This document shows, in pieces, positions 44,161 to 55,085 of a stretch of 64,000 nucleotides of DNA. The notes beneath the pieces are model-generated. The model searched no databases, had not been told where the DNA came from, and was given only the letters and a program-made list of their open reading frames with translations. Origin of the DNA: Limnanthes douglasii subsp. nivea (Eukaryota; Streptophyta; Magnoliopsida; Brassicales; Limnanthaceae); assembly GCA_036936605.1 (NCBI GenBank), contig JAUPFV010000001.1:252518802-252582801 (forward strand). The letters run 5' to 3'. Numbering within the stretch: the stretch's first letter is position 1; each line of letters starts with the position of its first letter. The position numbers and the translations under genes are program-made.

Positions 44161-44800
44161 GCTATGCATCTTGAGGTAACGTGCCTCTTAGTAAAAAAAT
44201 TAAGGATATCAGACCTCCAATCAATTTGAATTATATCTGGAGTAATAAATATTTCTTCAGCATATTTACATTGTTCTGATCATGTTAAAATTGAAGGACT
44301 CTCATGTAGAAGTACTTATAGATATACTTTTGTATAAGCAATTGTTGTAAAAGAAACAGCAACTATATTATCCCCTCGGTTAATATACTCTACAATCACT
44401 TTGTCAAACAAAAAAGTAAAATTTCGAAGCTCGCGTAGATACAAAACTAATTGATCTTTCTTGGCCTCAAGTACATCTGCCATATGATTTGCCAGTAGCA
44501 ACGAATTTGTTTACAAACAAATATTGTTTCTCCACAGATATTTGTAAGCCTTAAACAAGCTAACGCAGCCTCGCACTCAGCCTCATTATTCATGTATGTG
44601 AAAGCCAAACCGAATAGCCTGATACATTACTTCCCAGAAGGGACAACTAATTGAACCCCTTCACTACATCCCAATATGCTATAACCACCATCAGTTCGCA
44701 CCCCTGACATCAAATTTTCTGGTAAGACCTCTTTATATGTCCCCTCATCTGATCAGCTGGAATGAAATTCGACCAGAAAATCAGTTAAAGCTTGAGATTT
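44161..44800 (-). pseudogene. Tat2 second RNase H and linker
   Basis: The frame at 44316-44501 reads NHMADVLEAKKDQLVLYLRE and IEYINRGDN-like linker sequence, aligning with Tat1 12900-13200. The catalytic part near 44560-44700 (NNEAEC-like, SG..VMYQAIRFGF) is decayed. Confidence 0.68.
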
Positions 44801-46010
44801 AATAGCCGTTCGAGGAGCAAAAATGATGATAAAATATCCCAATTCTACTTACCATTTGATCATTCTAGGATAAATATATGGTCGTTATAACACATTCTTT
44901 AGTGAGAAAGAAATTCGAACCATAATGCTGTGAGCTTGAAATAAAGGTGCATTTTCCAAGCAGCCACCACTAAAGCCAAAGCCAATTTTTCAAGTTTCAA
45001 ATGTATTTTCTTCGATGCCAAATTTTTTTTACTAACATAATATAATGGCTTTGAAACTCTATTGTCTTCGCATATCAAAACAACACTCACAGCAAAATTA
45101 GACACTATTATATATAAAAACAACTGCTCTCTAGTTCGAGGCTTAGACAAAATCTCAGGTGACAACAAAAGTTTTTTAATCTTTGAAAAATATGCTTCAC
45201 AATCCGGTGTCCATTCAAACTCTTTGGGTATTTGTCACACTTGGAAAAACGAAAAAACTTTGTCAAAAAATCTTGAAATAAATCGATTAAGGTCAGCAAA
45301 CCTTCATGTCAAGAGTTGCACCTCCTTTATAGCTCGAGGCGATGCATCAAAACCAAAGCCTTCAGTTGTTCAGGAAACACCTCTATCCCTTTTTCACTAA
45401 TGATATATCCTAAACATTTCCCTCATCATACAACAAAAATACATTTTTCAATATTCAGCTTCAAACGAATGACCCTTAAATTTAAAAATGTCTCCTCAAA
45501 ATATTTTAGGTGTTCGCCATCTATCGGGTTTTTACCAACATATCATCAATGTATACGACCATATTCCTTCTAAGGAGTAAAATCCTTATTCACCGACCTT
45601 TGACATGTTGCTTCAGCATTCTTCAGTCCAAGCAGCATGACTCTATAACACTATAGTCCTCAATCAGTAATGAATGTAGTACTTTCTTAATCATTTGGAT
45701 CCATTTGAAACTGATTATAACCTACAAAGGCATCCATAAAAGAGAGAATTTAATTCTCTGAAGTATAATCAACCAACTGATCTATTCGAGAGATAAGAAA
45801 TGGATCTTTAGGGCATACTCGATTCAAATCTGTAAAGTCAACACACATTCGCCACTTTCCTTTCTTTTTTACTAGTATTGGGTTTGTAGTCTATAAAGGA
45901 TATTATACCTCTTGAATATGTCCGACCCGAGAGAGACGATCCACCTCTTGCACAATAGCTTTTGATTTTTCTACAGAAAAAGATCGTCTCTTCTGAATAA
46001 CATGTTTTAT
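44801..46010 (-). pseudogene. Tat2 reverse transcriptase and RT-linked RNase H
   Basis: The minus strand keeps the YIDDM active site at 45539-45553. The RT-linked RNase H in the frame at 44899-45168 reads SKPLYYVSKKNLASKKIHL. The upstream RT segment near 45730-45860 encodes the QMDAFVGYN-like and FNRVCPKDPF-like motifs. Broken by several stops. It aligns with Tat1 over its full length. Confidence 0.82.
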
Positions 46011-46259
46011 CCTCAGATTTATAGCTAAGGTATGATGTATTAATTCAGATAGAACTCCTATTAAATCCTCTATTTTCCAGGAAAAACATCTAAATTATCA
46101 AGAAAAAATTGTAACAACTGATAACGCAAAGCAGAAGATAACAATGTTCCTATTAGTAACATTTTCTCATTAGAAAAATATACTCTTCAATATCATCACC
46201 CACTGTTAAAGAACCTAGGGTCTTCCTCAGATCATCTATTCCCTTTTCATCTGAGGTTA

Positions 46260-46860
46260 ACACCTTTGGTTGCTATTCAACCATCTTATCCTCAGAATTG
46301 GAACCTCCAAGAAAGGTTGTTGCGTAACATTCTCTGACCACTTTTTGGTCACTTCGAACCACTCCAACACGATCTCCAATGACATATTTCAAACATTGAT
46401 GAACAACAGACACAAAAACATACATTCTTGAAAGCCAAGATCTCCCAAAAATAGCATTGTAGCTGTTTGACATTCAACCACCATGACAAGACTTGAACTT
46501 TATTTTTAAAAAAGCCTTTTCCTAAAAAAACTTCACCTTCGAATTCACAAATTACCTGAGTTGTTACCCATGTACACCCAATTATAGTACAATCAAACCT
46601 GACAAATTCGAGGTGTATTACACATCCTATCATACGTAGACTTGAATAACAAATTTTCAAAACTCCTTGTATCTATCAGAACACATTGAATTTCAATTCC
46701 AGATGTATATCTGCCCCTATAACCACTGCATCTTCATGAGGACCATCTATTCCCTTTAAATCATCCTCATCAAACAAAATAAAAGGAGTATTATGATTTT
46801 CATATAAATAAGTGTCCATCATTCCTTATACCTGAGTTGTTGAACTGATAACGTGCCTTT
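46260..46860 (-). pseudogene. Tat2 protease
   Basis: The frame at 46273-46473 reads SYNAIFGRSWLSRMYVFVS, VVHQCLKYVIGDRVG and RSDQKVVRECY, the conserved segment after the Tat retropepsin. The active-site block near 46700-46790 is decayed. Same arrangement as Tat1. Confidence 0.75.
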
Positions 46861-47099
46861 TCCTAGAACTATTAGTATTACCAGACATGGAATCTACCTC
46901 AAAGATTGTTAAAGATTCAAAATACTCACATAAGCTTCGAAATCGTCCTTACTCTACTCGTTTATCTACAACCATCAAAATTAATAGAATATCTGTGTCC
47001 AAATATTTTGATACCGCATCAAACTCATCACATTTAGAATCTAAAATGATCAATGCACTTTTTTGCTTCGAATTTGGATTAGCAGTTTATTGTGTCGAT

Positions 47100-48500
47100 G
47101 AGCTTGGAGTGTTCGTTCTACTGCTTTCCCTTTAATAAAAACTGTCAATTTTCCATTCTCTATTAAAACTTCTATATCCTTCTTCAAAGCTATACAATCT
47201 GCAGTATCGTGCCCAATATCATTATGATCCTTTCAAAAAAAATTGTTGCGTTCTTTTTATATTCTGTTTATTGAGGTTGGCTTTTTAAAGCTTCCATGAC
47301 CTTTGGAATTCTTGTAAATAGCAGCCACATTCTCAGTCAAGTCATTATAATACTTTGGCCTTATCCATTGATTTGGAATTGGAATGTAATGTTAATTGTT
47401 TGTTTTGACTTAAAAAGGAACTCTTCCGGTTCGAGGAGGTCAATTATAATTTGTCCTTTGACGTGAAGGTGTGTAATAGCTTGGATTAGTAGATCTTTGC
47501 CCCGAATTTTTTCGCACAAAGTCAGGTCCACCTTGAACTCTGGTGGACTCCTTTACTTTAATCTGATCTTCCACTTAAGTCATTAAGACCCCAAAAGTTA
47601 ATGATCTCTCCTAGTAACAACCCTTGTGGAAATGCAGCCGTAACAACCAGCTCTTCACAATTATCCAATACTGCGTTTGTTAACACAAAATGCTTCGTAT
47701 AATCCTTCAATTACTCTAACGCAGCTTGCTTACATTGTATAATTGTACCTCCATTTTGCAAGCATCTCATTGTTTCCCAAAAGATATCATCGGAAAGTTG
47801 TGTAGAAGTCCCTAAAGTTGGTAATTAATCCCCTCAGAATCCTATTATACCACTTCAGTACAGTGCCTTTGAAGATCTGAGAAAAAGCTCTGCATACCAT
47901 CTTGTCATCATCTTCGAAGTTCATCAAATAGTTGTTGAATTGTTCAGTGTGATCATTAGTATCTTGCATCCCATTGATGTTTTCAACCCTGGAGATATCA
48001 AAGTGCTTTGGAAGAGTAATGGACCTAATCTCAGCTCTTAAAGGAGAATTTCTTCAGTCTACTCCTTGTACTTACTAGTCATCTTCTCTTATTCCCATAA
48101 TAGCATACAAATTCTGATCAGCTACACCCATGTATTGGTTAGATAATGTATAACCTTCACACCATTCAGTTTCCCTCAAATAATGAGGTTTGTTGTCTTT
48201 TTTTGGTTTATATCCCTTACGCAAATTTCGATACCAACCTCGTTCTCCTTTCGAAGATCCCCGGTACCTCTTCTGTTTAGATGATCCTTTCTCATATTTT
48301 AATTTATCAAATTCATCATCACTAGATGTGATATACATGTGTTTATCTTTATTTTGGTTTCATGAAGTATGATGTTCTTTATCAGATTTAAAATGTGCCT
48401 TCTTCTGATCGCTTCGAATCTGATGAGTTGTATACGATCGATCAGATTGATTTTCCAGCTTGTATTTGTCTTCAACTTGTCATATCTCATACTTTAGCCT
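47100..48500 (-). pseudogene. Tat2 gag
   Basis: The frame at 47787-47969 reads NDHTEQFNNYLMNFEDDDKM, CRAFSQIFKGTVLKWYN and GLITNFRDFYTTF, the capsid part of Tat gag. The frames at 48075-48490 give the charged N-terminal part. A degraded H-x4-H-x4-C knuckle lies near 47190-47240 (HNDIGHDTADCIAL-like). Closely related to the intact Tat4 gag. Confidence 0.8.
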
Positions 48501-48812
48501 ACCTAACTAAATATGTTGTTCTCTTTGAAAATATTTGTCATTCAATGCTGTTATTTTATCCATCAACTGATTCATCTGAACTTTAATGTTATAATGACAT
48601 TGTTGTACTAGAATTTGATCATTTTTTTAATGTAATCCTACGTAAATCAGATCTCAAAGTTTCAATAGCTTGTCGAACTATTGGATCAACTTCATTTCCT
48701 GGTTCAATATCGATTTAGAATGATATAACTGAGCAAGAGTTCTACAATATCTGGTTTTTTTACGTGAAATCAAGGTAGCAATCGAATAGATCTCCCACTA
48801 TGGTCTTCAATT
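48501..48812 (-). other. Tat2 leader and primer-binding site
   Basis: Short leader. Next to the LTR the minus strand reads AATTGAAGACCATAGTGGG (48795-48813), the Tat1/Tat4 primer site with decay changes. Confidence 0.55.
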
Positions 48813-49095
48813 TGTTGAGTTTAGAATTATATTTCTAGAAAAAGAGAGTAACAAAGAGAACTGAACTATAGAAAGAGAAAATAGTTTGGAAATCCATGTA
48901 AGACTAAAGAAAAGTGTTGTGTTTGATTCATCGCCTCATGTCATATTTATAGGTGTGTAAGATTTCTATAACTGAATCAGTTATACAAATGGGTAAATTA
49001 CATTGAAACCCCATATATTTACAAATAGTTTATATATATTCTTTCAATTATACAATTTATCACATTTAACTCCCCAATATTTAATATCCTTATCA
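48813..49095 (-). repeat. Tat2 5' LTR (right)
   Basis: Begins TGTTGAGTTTAG and aligns with 33069-33371. Minus-strand TATA box at 48944-48951. It is followed by GAATT, close to the GAAGT that precedes the left LTR. Confidence 0.88.
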
Positions 49096-49560
49096 GAATT
49101 TAGTGGAAATTATCGTCATGGGAGGATAAATCCAAGTTAAAGTGTATATATTTTAGAAAATATAAACATACTAAGGAGAATTTATTTGAGTTGGTAGGTA
49201 CCCAAAATTGTGGGAGCAAAACCACAAAAAATGCAAGTCACATGTTGTTAATAGCATTCTAGAAGTTTATTCACGTAGTGGCATCAGTCAAGGGACAAAA
49301 CTTAATTTATAACAAGTCTTTACAGGACTAAGTCATTGAGGTAAAATAACAGGTTGAATTTTATATTGTGGGCCTACATATATTATGAAAGTGAAAATTA
49401 AGGTTTAGCCAACGTCAAAGGAGAAGGGTCTATTCCTATTTATCCACGGTTGAAATTAAAAAAATCTTTTGTGTTTCATTATTATCTTACAAACTCATAT
49501 GCCTGAGTCATGTAACACATGAATTGGATTATCTAATACTGATAATCCTCGATTTTATCT
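49096..49560 (+). pseudogene. Copia C gag zinc knuckle (copy 2) and protease region
   Basis: 49096-49220 repeats the segment at 33372-33500, but the knuckle codons are ruined, mainly by C-to-T and G-to-A changes (for example TGTACACATTGTGG versus TGTATATATTTTAG). Beyond it, scattered plus-strand segments lead to the GAG-pre-integrase domain. A protease active site was not found. Confidence 0.65.
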
Positions 49561-50560
49561 TTTGCAAGATATTCATACGAAGAATATCATTGGGTGTGGT
49601 ACTAAGCACAGAGGTGTTTACCATTTTGATGAAGTGGTTCGCCATGGAACAACTTTAGTTTCTCATTGGACATATAATAGACAAATTTTGTTATGGCACC
49701 GACACTTAGGTTACTCCTTCTTTAGTTATTTTCTTATTTTATTTATGCCCTTTTTTAGAATAATGATGCCCAATCTAATGCTCATTTGTCATGTGAAACT
49801 TGTTTATTTGAAAAAAAGTTATCAAACTTCTTTTAGCCCAAGTAATACTTGAGTTGAGTCTATGTTTTCTTTAAAACACTCATATGTGTGTGTGGGGGGG
49901 GGGGGGGCTGCACCATACTCGAATAAGAATTTTTATATTATTTGTTGATAACTTCTCTCACATGACTTGGGTATACTTTATAAAACATAAATCTTGAGTG
50001 TTTGAGAATTTTGTTAGTTTTTTTCAAAATGATCCAAACCCAATTCAACAAGAAAATCAAAATTATTTGCTCCAATAAATAGAAAATATGTTAACCATCA
50101 TATGAGAACCTTTTTTTAAATGGCATTATCCATCAAACCTATTGCCCAAATACACCCTAACAAAATGGAATTGCAGAACAAAAAAAATTATATTCTTCTT
50201 GAAATGACTAGAGCTATGATGATTGAGTCTAATATTACAAACACTTTGGCCTGAAGCCATTGCCATATTAGCCTGTCTAGTTATTGTTTACCAACAAAAC
50301 AATTTATCCATAAAACCCCACTCCAAATATTGGAAAATCAAATAAATATACCATCTACCTTAACTCTCCCACCTTGTATCTTTGGTTATTTCATCTTTGT
50401 CTATGTTCCAAAAGGTGATAGATCTAAACTAGATCATTGTTACATAAAATGAATTTGTGTAGGCTTTGCACTTTATCAAAAAGAGTATCAATGTTATAAT
50501 CCAGTCAATCATCGAATCTTTGCCACTATGGACTACATACCCTATAATTGATTATTATGT
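49561..50560 (+). pseudogene. Copia C GAG-pre-integrase and integrase
   Basis: The frame at 49562-49852 reads ILLWHRHLGYSFFSYF, the GAG-pre-integrase motif, and then CHVKLVYLKKSYQTSFSPSN. After a frameshift comes HMTWVYFIKHKSECL, KMIQTQFNKKIKII, GIIHQTYCPNTP*QNGIAEQ and IFGYFIFVYVPK, the core and end of copia integrase. The enzyme is not encoded intact. Confidence 0.8.
49894..49907. repeat. Run of 14 G after a GT repeat
   Basis: TGTGTGTGTG followed by 14 consecutive G inside the copia C integrase region, apparently interrupting the frame. Homopolymer length is prone to sequencing error. Confidence 0.9.
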
Positions 50561-50699
50561 AAATGCTTAAACTAGTGAAGAAGTTTCTGAAGAAGGTAGA
50601 TATGTTTTACCTCATACGAATAATCGTGGAATTCCACCTACACGTTATTCACCCAATAATGTTTCTCGAGTCAACAGTATCCTATGGGAAACTTAATTA

Positions 50700-51767
50700 G
50701 AGGGAGCATGTTAGAAGAGGTTAACGTATTTAATACAATTCTTTACACTAGTGAAATTTCTAAAACAATTCGAAGAAGTAACATAAAAGAAGGAGTGAAG
50801 TATGGCCATGAATGTTGATGCTCTTGCATAGAATGGTACTTGTGAGAAATTCAAACTTCTCGCAGGAAAAAATCGGTCGGGTGTAGATGGGTCTTCACTA
50901 TCAAACAAAAAGCTGATGAAACCATACATTTATAAGGCTTAACTTGTGGCAAAAGAGTATACACAAACTTACAAAATTGATTATTCTGAAACTTTTTATC
51001 CAATGGAAAATATTGACACAATTCGAGTTTTATTTTAAGTTGCAGCAAAACAAATTTGGCTACTTCACCAAGTCGATGTAAAAAAATCATTCTTCAATAG
51101 ATATGTATAAGAAGAAGTATATATGGAGGCTCCACCAGGATTCTATTATGAGTTTTGAAAAATAAAGTATATCGGCTTCCGAAGGTGTTGGAAGAGCTCA
51201 AACAGTCTCCACGAGCATGGTATGGAAGATTTATTATGGTAATAAAGTAGTACCAGTACAAACAAAATAAGTATCATCATACTTTGTTTCTGAAAAAAAC
51301 AAATGTTCACTTGCTCAATAATCTATGTAGATAATATGATCATCACTGGAAACAACACTGAAGAAATTACAAGGCTAAAGAATAACTTGTTCGCGTAATT
51401 TGAGATGAAGGATCTATGAGGGTTAAAATACTTCTTAGGAGTCGAGGTTTAACATTCAAGAAAATGGATCTTTATATCTTAGAGGAACTATATTCTTGAT
51501 TTACTTGCATAAATAGGAATTGTTGTTTGTAAACCAGCTGAGACTCCAATAAAAGTTAATCATGGGCTCACAATAGTTAAAGAAGCTAACCTACTAGAAG
51601 AAGAAAGATATCAACGACTAGTTGGAAAACTAATTTACTTGTCATATACGTTACCATACATAGCCTATGTGGTTGGGGTTGTAAGTCAGTTTATGCACCA
51701 ACCATAATTTGATCATATGGAAGCAATAATGAGGATAGTATAGTGTTTGATTATTCAATTAGGAAGA
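50700..51767 (+). pseudogene. Copia C reverse transcriptase
   Basis: Plus strand reads WVFTIKQKADETIH, AKEYTQTYKIDYSETFYP, LHQVDVKKSFFN and EEVYMEAPPGFY, matching copia RT motifs. The active site at 51324-51335 reads YVDN instead of YVDD. Further on GLTIVKEANLL and VGKLIYLS lead toward RNase H, but the sequence stops at about 51767 and joins the LTR. Many stops. The minus ORFs at 50711-51090 are shadows. Confidence 0.82.
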
Positions 51768-52011
51768 TATTGAATAAATTATTCTTGCTGTAAGAATAGT
51801 ATTCAATTTTAAAGAATATTGTGTTAATGATTTGATTTTGTTATTATGGGAAAATATGATATTAGTCAAAAAACTTTTTTTGTCATTAAAATAAGATAAT
51901 ATATTAATATAAGTATATGAGATGCACAAGAGAACGTAACAATAAAAAATTGTTAATAAATTTTTTCTCTTTAATTCTCATTATTTTTTTCATCAAATTA
52001 TGTTTCGAACA
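51768..52011 (+). repeat. Copia C 3' LTR, lacking its first 58 bp
   Basis: Aligns with 31911-32156. The RNase H gene, polypurine tract and LTR start are missing, so a deletion joined the end of RT to the middle of the LTR. Confidence 0.78.
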
Positions 52012-52016
52012 CTATA

Positions 52017-52640
52017 TCAGTGAATGCTCTTAACCAATTGGGAGAGATGTTATTAATCTAAAGCTCACTAATTGAATTAGTTAAAAAACTTAATAAAATT
52101 AGACTTTGCACAAGTCATTCTATATATATATATATATATCCACTTTATGAGTTTATATATTCTTTAGGAGGCCTTATCACCTGATGACTTAGTATAACTC
52201 ATAAGTATTATGTAATTAAAGTTTAATTTTTTCGAAAAAAAAATCTTATTCAATTTTTTCTCTATAACATGTACTTGTTTTATTAACTCGTTTTGAGTAA
52301 ATGTGTGATAATTTGATCAAAATGATTCTTATCCTTGATTTTATTTTTCTTTTATACTAATTTAATTATTTTTAAATTTAATAATAAATACTTTACTTTC
52401 ATTTTGTTTAATTGTATTTTTATTAGAAAATTACAAGATAAAAAAGTGTTTAATTATAAAAATAAGGTATATTTGAAAAAAAACGATAAAAGAATGAGGA
52501 GTCGATGAAGATAGAAAAAAAAAATAAAGAAAAAAAATAAATTAAATTTAATTAAATTAAATTTATAGTACAAACTAAACCATACTAAATCAAATCAAAT
52601 TTTATTATTAAATTTACAAAAAAAAATTGATATAAAAATT
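52017..52640 (+). repeat. Athila 3' LTR, second part (probable)
   Basis: Resumes after the copia C target duplication. Part of it (52297-52430) resembles the Athila 5' LTR at 20205-20335, sharing TTATCCTTGAT and an ACTAA.TTAATT block. A short TA repeat lies near 52123-52138. It ends in A-rich sequence at the old LINE. Confidence 0.4.
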
Positions 52641-52658
52641 TGTAAAATATTTACATGA

Positions 52659-53352
52659 TCAGAACTCGAAGAGAAGGCCCATTTTACAAAAGGGCGAAAG
52701 GTGTAAATTACAAGAGTAGAAGAGGAAATACAAAACACTATGTATATAACTCAAGTATGTCAATGGGAGGGACCTTGGTAGCGAAGAAACGATAAGAATA
52801 TCAAAGATAATATGGTGGGTAATGTCCGAGTTCTGAGAATGATTGCTGCTTAAGATTATGGCGTTACGCTTGCACCGGATGTAATATATGACCGCACAAA
52901 AATCGATGCGCCAAAAATGGCCCGATCCGTAGGTTATGGGGGTCGAGGAGCTAGCAACTGCGAGCAATTCGGACCAACATGTGGGGGTTAAGTTGATATT
53001 AAATCTACGGGATATGGCCTCCCATATGGGGCGGGAATAGGTACAGTTGATTAAGAGGTGCTCCAACGACTCCGGGAAGATTGACGAGAGAATGCAGTCT
53101 GGAGACGAGTCTAGACCCCAGTTGATAATCTTGTCCCTCGTGGAAGTTTATTGTGAATAGCCATCCAAGTGATGAATGACTGTATTGGGATGTTATATTT
53201 GTTCCAGACCAGAGAGGTCCATGCAACATTGTTTCTTGTGGGACGGAGAGCTTCATAGATGTTGCTGATAGTAAAACAGGGTCGGGAGTCATTTGGGATT
53301 TAAATAAGAGTGTCCTCGGAGTCAGAAACAAGAGGAAGGGACTCAATAGCAT
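52659..53352 (-). pseudogene. Old LINE ORF2, zinc region
   Basis: The frame at 52659-53066 begins MEHLLINCTYSRPIWEAISR, the zf-RVT pattern (ESxEHLFFxCPFSRxIWxxI), and continues FCAVIYYIRCKRNAII. The frame at 53005-53352 carries the preceding part. Frameshifts separate them from RT. Confidence 0.75.
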
Positions 53353-53870
53353 TTTTTATTTCATTGAGTTGAGGTAAGAGGCACCTATTAACAACTCTAG
53401 CATGGTGTGGCCAGACCCATCGCACATGTTGTTGGAGGTCCGTAATATTCGAAAAGTAACGCAAACGAGTCAAGTTGGTGATATTACGACCATAACGATT
53501 TACAAGGGAAGTAGGAAATAGCCATGGGTCGTACCAGATTGATGTGGTAGTGTAGCTTCCAAAGATTACCTTGTAGAGACATGTGGTATGGTTACGAAGA
53601 TTGAGGATCTTCTTTCAATTGTAGCTGGCAGAAGAGGAAATGTGGAGGGTTCAAATAATTTTGTTCTTTATCTTTCATTGACGGTCCATCTAGTCTAGAT
53701 GGAGTTCTGGTTTTTCGTCAGGATTGACCAAAAAGTCTTAAAGGCGGCCGCCTGATTCCAAATATTAAGATCAGGAATCCCAAGGCCTCTATCATCTACA
53801 GGCACAATGAGTTACCCAAGAAATTTAGTCCCAGATAACTTCATCTTCGATCCAGACCAGAGGAATTTAC
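53353..53870 (-). pseudogene. Old LINE ORF2, region between RT and zinc domain
   Basis: About 520 bases with short minus-strand traces (for example the LPRNLGIPDLN-like segment near 53755) that fit the thumb/linker part of LINE ORF2. No other gene. Confidence 0.5.
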
Positions 53871-54660
53871 GGAATAACTAGGAGAATTTCTTAGAAACTC
53901 CCACCGAGAGGATAAAAATCGAGGACCGGTAGACTTGACTTGTAAAGAGTAGTGATTTGATCACTTGGAGTCTTCTAGTGTATGATAGAGGCCTGGAATT
54001 CCAAGAGTTGATGCGGCTAGTGATTTGGAGAAACATGGGTCTGCAATCATTGTAAAATATTCTAGAAGTCATCAATGGCACTCCAAGGTATCTAATAGGG
54101 AGCACACCCTCCTTGAAGCCAAGAAGCTAAGAATTAAGGTCTCCATAACGTCTGATGTGCCTGCGAGGAAGATTTGAGTTTTATTCAGGTTAAGTTGAAG
54201 GCCCGAAAGATGATCAAATTTATTGAGGCCCTCCTTAATGAGATTGATCGAGGGGACATTTGCGCAGCAGAATATCATAAGGTCGTTCGCAAAGCAGAGA
54301 TTGATGATTTTGAGCTTCTGGCATTTCCAATAGTATCCAAAAGATGGATCTTAACTTTTTTCCTGAAGAATATTTGATAAAACTTCCATGGCAATAACAA
54401 AGATATGCGTGGAGATTTAATGTCCTTGACGGAGTCCTTCGAACCCGAGAAAGTACTAGTGAGCGTACCATTAATACTAATAGAGAAAGAAGGGGAGGTG
54501 ACACATTGTATAATCCAATTGATCATCATAAAAGAGAAATCCATAACATAGAGAACGCCACGGATCAATTCCCAGCAGACATTGTCAAAAGGCTTCATAA
54601 GGTCAATTTTGAAGGCACATTTCGGGCCCTTGTAGTTGGTGTGATAGCCATGCATTAGGT
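53871..54660 (-). pseudogene. Old LINE reverse transcriptase
   Basis: The frame at 54275-54655 reads KCAFKIDLMKPFDNVCWELI, motif A (family: ALKVDLxKAYDxVxWxFL), and FSISINGTLTSTFSGSK, motif B region. The frame at 54072-54278 begins MIFCCANVPS after the degraded active site and then reads LSGLQLNLNKTQIF. The frame at 53878-54105 reads LPIRYLGVPLMTSR and RLQVIKSLLF. All are typical of plant L1 RT. The plus ORF at 54662-54853 is a shadow. Confidence 0.82.
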
Positions 54661-55085
54661 TTTGGGTGAAAAGGATTTTATTGGGGATGGATCGACCCTA
54701 AACAAAGGCCGATTGGGAAGGATCCATAATGGAGCGAATGGAGGGTTTGATTCTATTGGCAATTATTTTTTAAATGATTTTATAAATGACATTGCAATAA
54801 GAAATGAGTCTAAAGTCGAAGGGATTGGATGGGGAATTTATTTTAGGGATTAGGGAAATGAGGGTTTTGTTCCAGTCCAGGATCATTTTTCCTTTGTGGA
54901 ATTGTTTTTTACCGTAAAACAGATGTCAGGCCCAACCGTGAGCTAGCAAGATTTGAAGAAAACGAAACTAAAGCCATCTGAACCCATGGCTTTATCGTTG
55001 TTAATATCAAAATAGGATTTCCTGATTACATCGTCCAAGATGGGCTTAATCATGTTGGACTTATCCAAAGGGAAAATTAAAGCAC

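Larger units (their letters stand above)
33069..49095 (-). mobile_element. Tat2: Tat-lineage element of the Tat1 family, carrying a LINE
   Basis: LTRs at 33069-33371 and 48813-49095, about 88% alike by eye. Minus strand from the right: gag, protease, RT, RNase H, second RNase H, integrase. An opposite-strand ORF lies at 33600-36551. A LINE of 5.9 kb sits between that ORF and the integrase. It is flanked by copia C gag sequence with GAAGT on the left and GAATT on the right. The left end is abnormal: a copy of copia C sequence lies between the left LTR and the interior. Confidence 0.88.
31853..52011 (+). mobile_element. Ty1/copia element C, interrupted by Tat2
   Basis: Plus-strand copia element. 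Its 5' LTR (31853-32156) starts TGTTGAAT and ends ...GACA next to a primer site. The 3' LTR remnant ends at 52011. Flanking 5-bp repeats CTACA (31848-31852) and CTATA (52012-52016) differ by one C-to-T change and are taken as the target duplication. Gag is split by Tat2; integrase and RT follow. RNase H and the first 58 bases of the 3' LTR are missing. Confidence 0.85.
20176..52630 (+). mobile_element. Athila-like Ty3/gypsy element, fragmented by nested insertions
   Basis: Pieces in plus orientation: an LTR end with the sequence CCTTGGGTTCGATATTCG (21037) and TCGTACACTTA (21088), then a degraded primer site, then a gag fragment to 21780. After the Tat3 insert, the 3' region resumes with ATTAGGAAGCAACCCAATG (30955) and GAGGATAATATT...AAGTGTGGAG (31391-31420). 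Both are landmark sequences of the 3' end of Athila-type elements. The 3' LTR is then split by copia C and continues at 52017. No protease, RT or integrase of this element remains in the window. Confidence 0.55.

Noticed and set aside
52012..52022. Primer-site-like sequence CTATATCAG after the copia C 3' LTR, suggesting a tandem element
   Set aside because: The first five bases match the target duplication (CTACA with one C-to-T change); the rest of the resemblance is short and probably chance.
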